From contig NZ_PGVF01000001.1 of the NCBI RefSeq assembly GCF_002860285.1, forward strand, positions 496,001 to 560,000: DNA of 64,000 nucleotides, read 5' to 3'. The notes beneath the pieces were generated by a model. It did not search any database. It saw only the letters and a list, made by a program, of their open reading frames with translations, and was not told where the DNA came from. The stretch comes from Bacillus sp. M6-12 (GTDB lineage: Bacteria; Bacillota; Bacilli; Bacillales; DSM-1321). The position numbers were made by a program, and so were the translations under genes. Each line of letters begins with the position of its first letter. The first letter of the stretch is position 1. Positions 60,009 to 64,000 of this stretch are shown one piece after another.

Positions 60009-60174
60009 AAGAAAAGGAAGAGCGTTAAGACGTGTGTTTTTGTTCTTCTTGAAAAAGAAAAACTAACTCTGTCTTACATTAAACTTCAACGCTATGTTGG
60101 TTTAATGTTGCTACTTGCATTTGTCTGTTTGATTGAATACATATCCCAATGTAGTCTTAACAGCACCTCTTCTT
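60009..60174 (-). ncRNA. Y-RNA-like unit 2
   Basis: Inner helix GTTAAGAC/GTCTTAAC (60154-60161 with 60024-60031), outer AAGAA/TTCTT, G-U, AGG/CCT. Loop hairpin CATTAAAC/GTTTAATG extended by CAAC/GTTG. Confidence 0.8.
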
Positions 60175-60193
60175 AATGGTATAAGCCAAGCTC

Positions 60194-60238
60194 TCTCTAA
60201 AGAGTTCTTGTGAAACTCTCCAACTTAGAGAGCCTAAC
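60194..60238 (-). ncRNA. Intervening hairpin between units 1 and 2
   Basis: GCTCTCT/AGAGAGC with inner GAGTT/AACTC. It does not share the unit consensus; it may separate or process the units. Confidence 0.5.
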
Positions 60239-60253
60239 TTATATGTACGTCTT

Positions 60254-60315
60254 ACAAGGAAAAAGTAAAAAGACATCTTTTATATCCACATAATGTAGTC
60301 TTTTCAGCACCTCGT
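60254..60315 (-). ncRNA. Y-RNA-like unit 1 (first transcribed, minimal)
   Basis: Only ~62 bases. Inner helix AAAAGAC/GTCTTTT, outer AC/GT, G-U, AGG/CCT, with a short AU-rich loop. It defines the minimal common motif. Its 5' strand starts about 11 bases after the predicted start point of the promoter at 60333-60361. Confidence 0.8.
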
Positions 60316-60332
60316 TCGTTGACTATATACAT

Positions 60333-60361
60333 ACTATATCATGTCCATTGACTATTGTCAA
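60333..60361 (-). promoter_or_regulatory. Promoter of the structured-RNA array, with dyad operator
   Basis: Minus strand TTGACA (60356-60361), 17 bp, TATAGT (60333-60338): near-consensus sigma-A. TTGACAATAGTCAA (60348-60361) covers the -35 box. Transcription would start near 60326. Confidence 0.85.
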
Positions 60362-60605
60362 CTATAATTTGTTTTATTTCAACTGTAATTGACACTTACC
60401 TGATTACTATATACAGTTATATCAGATTATATTCCACTCAACAATCAAAAATATGTTTTATAATTGTCGAATGTCAATTTGAAGGTATATTTGTCAACTA
60501 TAATTGATATTATATAAAGAATATGATATTATATAACTAATGAATTGTCAATATTCAATAACAAATTGTTTTTTGACTAAAAAATATGAAAGGAGTGAAT
60601 AAATT
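60362..60605. other. AT-rich divergent region
   Basis: Contains further half-sites (TTGTCAACTATAATT at 60491-60505) and, on the plus strand, TTGATA-17 bp-TATTAT near 60504-60535 as a possible promoter for the XRE gene. Confidence 0.45.
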
Positions 60606-60839
60606 GTGATAAAATCCAACTTACGAATATTAATGGCTCAAAGCGGAATTAAAACATTGAGAGAATTAGGAAGACGTGCAAATGTATCATGGAAGATTAT
60701 AAGCAACCTTGACAATGATGAAAATATTGAAAGTATTCAATTACAGAACTTACTTAAAATTTGTTTTGCGTTAAACTGCAAATTAGATGATTTAATCAAG
60801 ATTGATTATCCCTATGTAAATACCGACAACGAAGAATAA
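60606..60839 (+). CDS. XRE/Cro-type regulator, 77 aa
   Basis: A single helix-turn-helix domain: NLRILMAQSGIKTLRELGRR then NVSWKIISNLDN, ending in an acidic tail. Similar to short YozG/YvaO-type Cro repressors. GTG follows AAAGGAG. A candidate for binding the TTGACTATAGTCAA dyads, several of which flank it; unproven. Confidence 0.8.
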   Translation: MIKSNLRILMAQSGIKTLRELGRRANVSWKIISNLDNDENIESIQLQNLLKICFALNCKLDDLIKIDYPYVNTDNEE

Positions 60840-60911
60840 GCCTTGTAGAAAAAAGAAGAAAAGGCGTGAAAGTAAATATGACAATTCTATATCTATATCA
60901 ATATCAGACAT

Positions 60912-60958
60912 AAAAGTAGTCAGCCCTTCCACATGAAGAACTGACTATTTTTGTTTTT
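60912..60958 (+). terminator. Bidirectional terminator
   Basis: TAGTCAG and CTGACTA arms with T-run on the plus strand and A-run on the other side. Confidence 0.75.
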
Positions 60959-62279
60959 ACTCTACTATTTCTTTGTTTTTGGTTTCAACTACTTTTTCTA
61001 CTTCAATATATTTGATATGAAGACTATCAATGTCTTTCAATCGGAAGATAAATCCTTGCTCCTCTATTTCCGTTCCAACTTCTGCTTCAAATTCCTTTGT
61101 TAAGAACCAACCGCCAATCGTATCCACTTCTTCATCTGAAATGGAGATATTCAGCAATTGATTTACTTCTGAAATCAATACTTTCCCATCTAATATATAA
61201 TGGTCTTCTTTGATTTTTCGGATTTCAGATATTTCGTCTGTATCCAATTCATCCCGAATTTCTCCAACAATGACTTCAATAATATCTTCAATCGTAACCA
61301 ATCCAGACGTACCACCATATTCATCTATTAAGATAGCCATATGGTTTCGTTCTTTTTGCATTTTGGCTAACAAAGCATGAATCGCAACTGTATCAACAAC
61401 CCGAATAACAGGCATCATAATGCTTTTAACGGTTAATTCCTTATCAGGATTAGATAGTTTCGTGGATAACAAATCTTTAATATTTACAACACCTAAAATA
61501 TCGTCTTTGTTTCCATTGTTCGTTACAGGGAAGCGAGTATAATTTTCTTCTTTGTATAAGTCCAATACGTCACTAATGTTGTCATCCATTGATAAACTAA
61601 TGATTTCTGTACGTGGAATCATGATTTCTTTCGCAATCTTGTTGTCAAATTCAAAAATATTGTTCATATACTTCAATTCCGTTTGATTAATCTCACCATT
61701 CTTATAGCTTTCAGATAGAATCATTCTTAGTTCTTCTTCTGAATGTGCAATTTCGTGTTCTGAAGCTGGTTTAAAACCTAAAAGACCAGTAACAAATCGT
61801 GCTGAACCATTCAACGCCCAAATAAACGGATACATTATTTTATAAAACAACATGATAGGTTTAGAAAATAATAGGGTTACTCGTTCTGCTTGTTGAATAG
61901 CAATCGTTTTAGGGGCTAATTCTCCTACTACCACATGCAAGAAAGTTACAGAACCAAATGCAATTGCAAAGGAAAGGATATGAGTAATGGATTCACCCAA
62001 GTTGAAATAATCAAACAATGGTTTAAGCAGATTTTCAACTGTTGGTTCTCCAATCCAACCTAATCCTAACGCTGTAACGGTAATTCCTAACTGACAAGCG
62101 GATAAATACTCGTCTAATTGAGATGTTACCTTTTTTGCTGAAACTGCCCCTTTTTTCCCTTCAGCAATTAACTGGTCAATCCTTGTGCTTCTAACACGTA
62201 TAATTGCAAATTCTACCGCCACAAAGAAAGCAGTAAACGCAATGAGTAAAAACAATATAACTAAATTTACTATGTCCAC
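60957..62279 (-). CDS. CNNM/HlyC-family membrane protein, 440 aa
   Basis: Four-segment DUF21 domain (residues ~1-190; [34 protein letters not shown]), a CBS pair (~205-330; [33 protein letters not shown]) and a C-terminal CorC/HlyC domain (~345-430). The family handles Mg2+ or other divalent cations. ATG at 62279. Confidence 0.9.
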   Translation of the reverse strand: MDIVNLVILFLLIAFTAFFVAVEFAIIRVRSTRIDQLIAEGKKGAVSAKKVTSQLDEYLSACQLGITVTALGLGWIGEPTVENLLKPLFDYFNLGESITHILSFAIAFGSVTFLHVVVGELAPKTIAIQQAERVTLLFSKPIMLFYKIMYPFIWALNGSARFVTGLLGFKPASEHEIAHSEEELRMILSESYKNGEINQTELKYMNNIFEFDNKIAKEIMIPRTEIISLSMDDNISDVLDLYKEENYTRFPVTNNGNKDDILGVVNIKDLLSTKLSNPDKELTVKSIMMPVIRVVDTVAIHALLAKMQKERNHMAILIDEYGGTSGLVTIEDIIEVIVGEIRDELDTDEISEIRKIKEDHYILDGKVLISEVNQLLNISISDEEVDTIGGWFLTKEFEAEVGTEIEEQGFIFRLKDIDSLHIKYIEVEKVVETKNKEIVE

Positions 62280-62341
62280 ATTTTGTCTTACAAGAGTAAG
62301 ACTTTACACCTCCTGGTTTTTTAAAAGTATCTTTCGTTTTC

Positions 62342-62509
62342 TTACTTTGTTACTTCAACAAAGTTATCTTTTTTAGGTTTCTCCTTTGTCCCGAAGTCTG
62401 TATATAGATTGTGTAGACATTCTTCACATGCCTTTCGATTTCCCTCTACATAATTTTGACAAACAGGATAAGGAGAACGAGTCATTAATCCACATTTCAT
62501 TTTCTGCAC
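62342..62509 (-). CDS. Small cysteine-containing protein, 55 aa
   Basis: GTG at 62509 lies seven bases after AAAGGAGG. MQKMKCGLMTRSPYPVCQNY followed by CEEC gives a four-cysteine set, perhaps a zinc site. It sits between degV and the CNNM gene in the same direction. Not recognised. Confidence 0.6.
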   Translation of the reverse strand: MQKMKCGLMTRSPYPVCQNYVEGNRKACEECLHNLYTDFGTKEKPKKDNFVEVTK

Positions 62510-62529
62510 AACAATTCCTCCTTTCTATC

Positions 62530-63393
62530 TTAGTTTAAGAAGAATACGACAACTGCTCCTGTCCCACTGTAAGACCCAATGACAGGACCTATACTGCTTA
62601 TGAGAAAATCTTTCACTTGGATTTGGCTTGAAATGGCTTCTTTTACTTTCTCCGCATCTTCCAGTGCATTTGCATGACAGATTGCAATGGTTTGAGATTC
62701 AGGATTTTCGATATTCTCTACTACAAATTCTATTAATTTTTTCAATGCTTTATTTCTTCCACGAATCTTATCAAGTTCTTTCACTTTTCCTTCTTTATCA
62801 ATCTGCAGGATTGGGTTAATTTTTAGAATTGTCCCGACTGCTGACTGTAAACCTGAAATTCTGCCTCCTCTTTTCAAATGAGACAAATCATTAATCAAAA
62901 TCATATTGTGCTGTGTTTTTACTTTTACAGAAAGGGCTTCTGTTATTTCTTCTAATGATTTTCCTTGTTTTTTCATCTCTATTGCCTTTTGAACAAAAAG
63001 AGCTTGTCCTAAAGAGCCAATTAGTGTGGTGAAACAAACAATATGAGCGTCTGGAAATTCTTCTTCTACCATAAGCTTTCCGATGTTAGAGCTATTAAAA
63101 GTTCCGCTTAGTCCAGAGGAAACACCAATATACAAGACTGATTTCCCTTCTGATACATGCTTTTTAAATGCTTCATAAAATGCGTCAGGTGATGGTTGAG
63201 AAGTCATAGGCAACGCTCCACTATCAATCGCTTCAAATAGCTTCTGATGGGAAATAGATTGACCTAAGTCGTCTTTATAAGATTTGTCACCAATAACCAA
63301 ATTCAAAGAAATAATATCAATACCTTGCTCTTTTACATACTTAATAGGTAAATCACTGCAAGAGTCTGTCACAATTACATAGTTGTTGTTCAT
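62530..63393 (-). CDS. degV: DegV-family fatty-acid-binding protein, 287 aa
   Basis: VTDSCSDLPIKYV, TSQPSPDAFYEAF, YIGVSSGLSGTFNSS, LKRGGRISG and the terminal IGPVIGSYSGTGAVVVFF are the DegV signature; the protein binds fatty acids, and in Firmicutes can present them to a fatty-acid kinase. A link to the aas operon is conceivable. ATG after AGGAGG. Dyad TCGACTATAGTCAA at 63414-63427. Confidence 0.9.
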   Translation of the reverse strand: MNNNYVIVTDSCSDLPIKYVKEQGIDIISLNLVIGDKSYKDDLGQSISHQKLFEAIDSGALPMTSQPSPDAFYEAFKKHVSEGKSVLYIGVSSGLSGTFNSSNIGKLMVEEEFPDAHIVCFTTLIGSLGQALFVQKAIEMKKQGKSLEEITEALSVKVKTQHNMILINDLSHLKRGGRISGLQSAVGTILKINPILQIDKEGKVKELDKIRGRNKALKKLIEFVVENIENPESQTIAICHANALEDAEKVKEAISSQIQVKDFLISSIGPVIGSYSGTGAVVVFFLN

Positions 63394-63413
63394 AGTCTTT
63401 CCTCCTAAATTTA

Positions 63414-63427
63414 TCGACTATAGTCAA
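63414..63427. promoter_or_regulatory. Dyad operator TCGACTATAGTCAA
   Basis: Copy of the palindrome about 20 bp upstream of the degV start codon, between promoter and ribosome site. Confidence 0.65.
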
Positions 63428-63478
63428 TGTTTAATAATTCTATTCTACTATGAAATAGACAGTAATAGCAAGAGCATT

Positions 63479-63510
63479 AAAAAAACAGTAGAAAATTTCT
63501 ACTGTTTATG
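63479..63510 (-). terminator. Terminator after CDF transporter gene
   Basis: ACAGTAGAAA and TTTCTACTGT arms, T-run on the minus strand. Confidence 0.85.
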
Positions 63511-64000
63511 ATGTGAATTCGATAATGAAATCTCTTGCTCCATAATGCTCTTCTAAAATGTGTTCAATCTTATGTTTAATTTGGTTCGATTCGCTGATTT
63601 TCATATCCTCTATCTTCATCTTTAATTCGATACAAATATGGTTATCATCTAAACTCCATGCTTTTACTTCTGTAATATCTATTACATTTTCAATAGTTTT
63701 TAATTCTTTCTTCATTTCTTCTATTGAAATGTTTTCAGGAGAACCTTCCATTAAAATATGAATACTTTCTTTCAATACACTATAAACAGATTTAACAATC
63801 AAAATGTTAATGATAATCGTGAACACAGGGTCTATCCAATAAACATGGAAGTATTTAATCATGATTCCTGAAAAGAGAACAATAACCGATGAAACCATAT
63901 CGCTCATTAAATGTAAATATGACGAGCGGATATTTAAACTATGCTTAGAATCTTTGCTTAACAGAAGAACACTTACTAAATTAGCAACTAATCCTATTAA
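63506..64000 (-). CDS. Cation diffusion facilitator (CDF) transporter, C-terminal part
   Basis: The frame is open to the window edge, so the 5' end is missing. Visible: SSYLHLMSDMVSS (metal-binding HxxxD helix), two membrane segments, and the C-terminal cytoplasmic ferredoxin-like domain (ESIHILMEGSPENI, ITEVKAWSLDDNHICIELKM). Exports Zn2+, Cd2+, Co2+ or Mn2+ in the family. Confidence 0.85.
   Translation of the reverse strand, partial: LIGLVANLVSVLLLSKDSKHSLNIRSSYLHLMSDMVSSVIVLFSGIMIKYFHVYWIDPVFTIIINILIVKSVYSVLKESIHILMEGSPENISIEEMKKELKTIENVIDITEVKAWSLDDNHICIELKMKIEDMKISESNQIKHKIEHILEEHYGARDFIIEFTS

Noticed and set aside
57731-60315. CRISPR array reading of the repeated ATGTAGTCTT..AGCACCCC blocks
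   Set aside because: Repeats are imperfect, unevenly spaced (60-280 bases), come as paired 5' and 3' strands with compensatory changes, and no cas genes are present.

Overview
The window looks like part of a large extrachromosomal element (megaplasmid or a very large phage genome) of a low-GC Bacillaceae host, most likely the Bacillus cereus group or a relative. Grounds: strong AAGGAGG-type ribosome binding sites, many TTG/GTG starts, sigma-A promoters, and Bacillus-type RecD2, Rok, ComEB-like dCMP deaminase, RecX, DegV, CNNM/HlyC and AIM24 proteins. There are no rRNA genes, transposases, capsid or tail genes. About four fifths of the genes lie on the minus strand, often in runs closed by clear hairpin-T terminators. 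The right edge cuts a cation-efflux gene.

Layout. 0-3.4 kb: small DNA-binding/zinc proteins and RecD2 helicase. 3.6-7.9 kb: a 1427-aa secreted surface protein. 8.3-9.7 kb: a Rok-type nucleoid protein and a small orphan. 9.8-20.9 kb: an NAD module: nicotinamidase, nicotinate phosphoribosyltransferase, NadD and NadE make a complete nicotinamide-to-NAD route. With them are an NrtR-like Nudix regulator, a macrodomain protein, a possible ADP-ribosyltransferase and a deoxyribosyltransferase-like protein, with GATAA/TTATC palindromes in their promoters. 21-34 kb: an EAL-PAS-GGDEF protein, lipoproteins, membrane micropeptides, dCMP deaminase, MazG-like, TIM-barrel, methyltransferase and PrcB-like proteins. 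34.4-39 kb: an LplT/Aas lysophospholipid-repair operon with an alpha/beta hydrolase. 39-47 kb: a possible replication protein, paired vWA proteins, a predicted PD-(D/E)XK nuclease and RecX. 47-56 kb: AIM24, an odd hairpin array, a zinc-dependent phospholipase C-like protein, a Usp protein, a nucleotidyltransferase and a 1476-aa Ig-like surface protein. 55.9-60.4 kb: a Ro60/Rsr (TROVE) gene, a tRNA-like gene and a 2.6-kb array of structured RNAs. 60.6-64 kb: an XRE regulator, a CNNM transporter, DegV and a CDF transporter.

The outstanding feature is 57.5-60.4 kb. Ten RNA units share one two-helix design: a variable outer helix, a G-U pair, GGG/CCC, an asymmetric internal loop, then a 7-8 bp inner helix. 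The bases of both helices change in a compensatory way from unit to unit. Wobble asymmetry, a promoter just before the first unit and a terminator just after the last all place them on the minus strand, reading toward the tRNA-like gene and Ro. I interpret this as a multi-member Y-RNA array serving the encoded Ro protein. One unit is circularly permuted.

Two further promoter systems tie scattered genes together: a 14-bp palindrome TTGACTATAGTCAA overlapping -35 boxes (26-63 kb), and an 11-bp element GTAAAAAATAA just upstream of the -35 box at five promoters.
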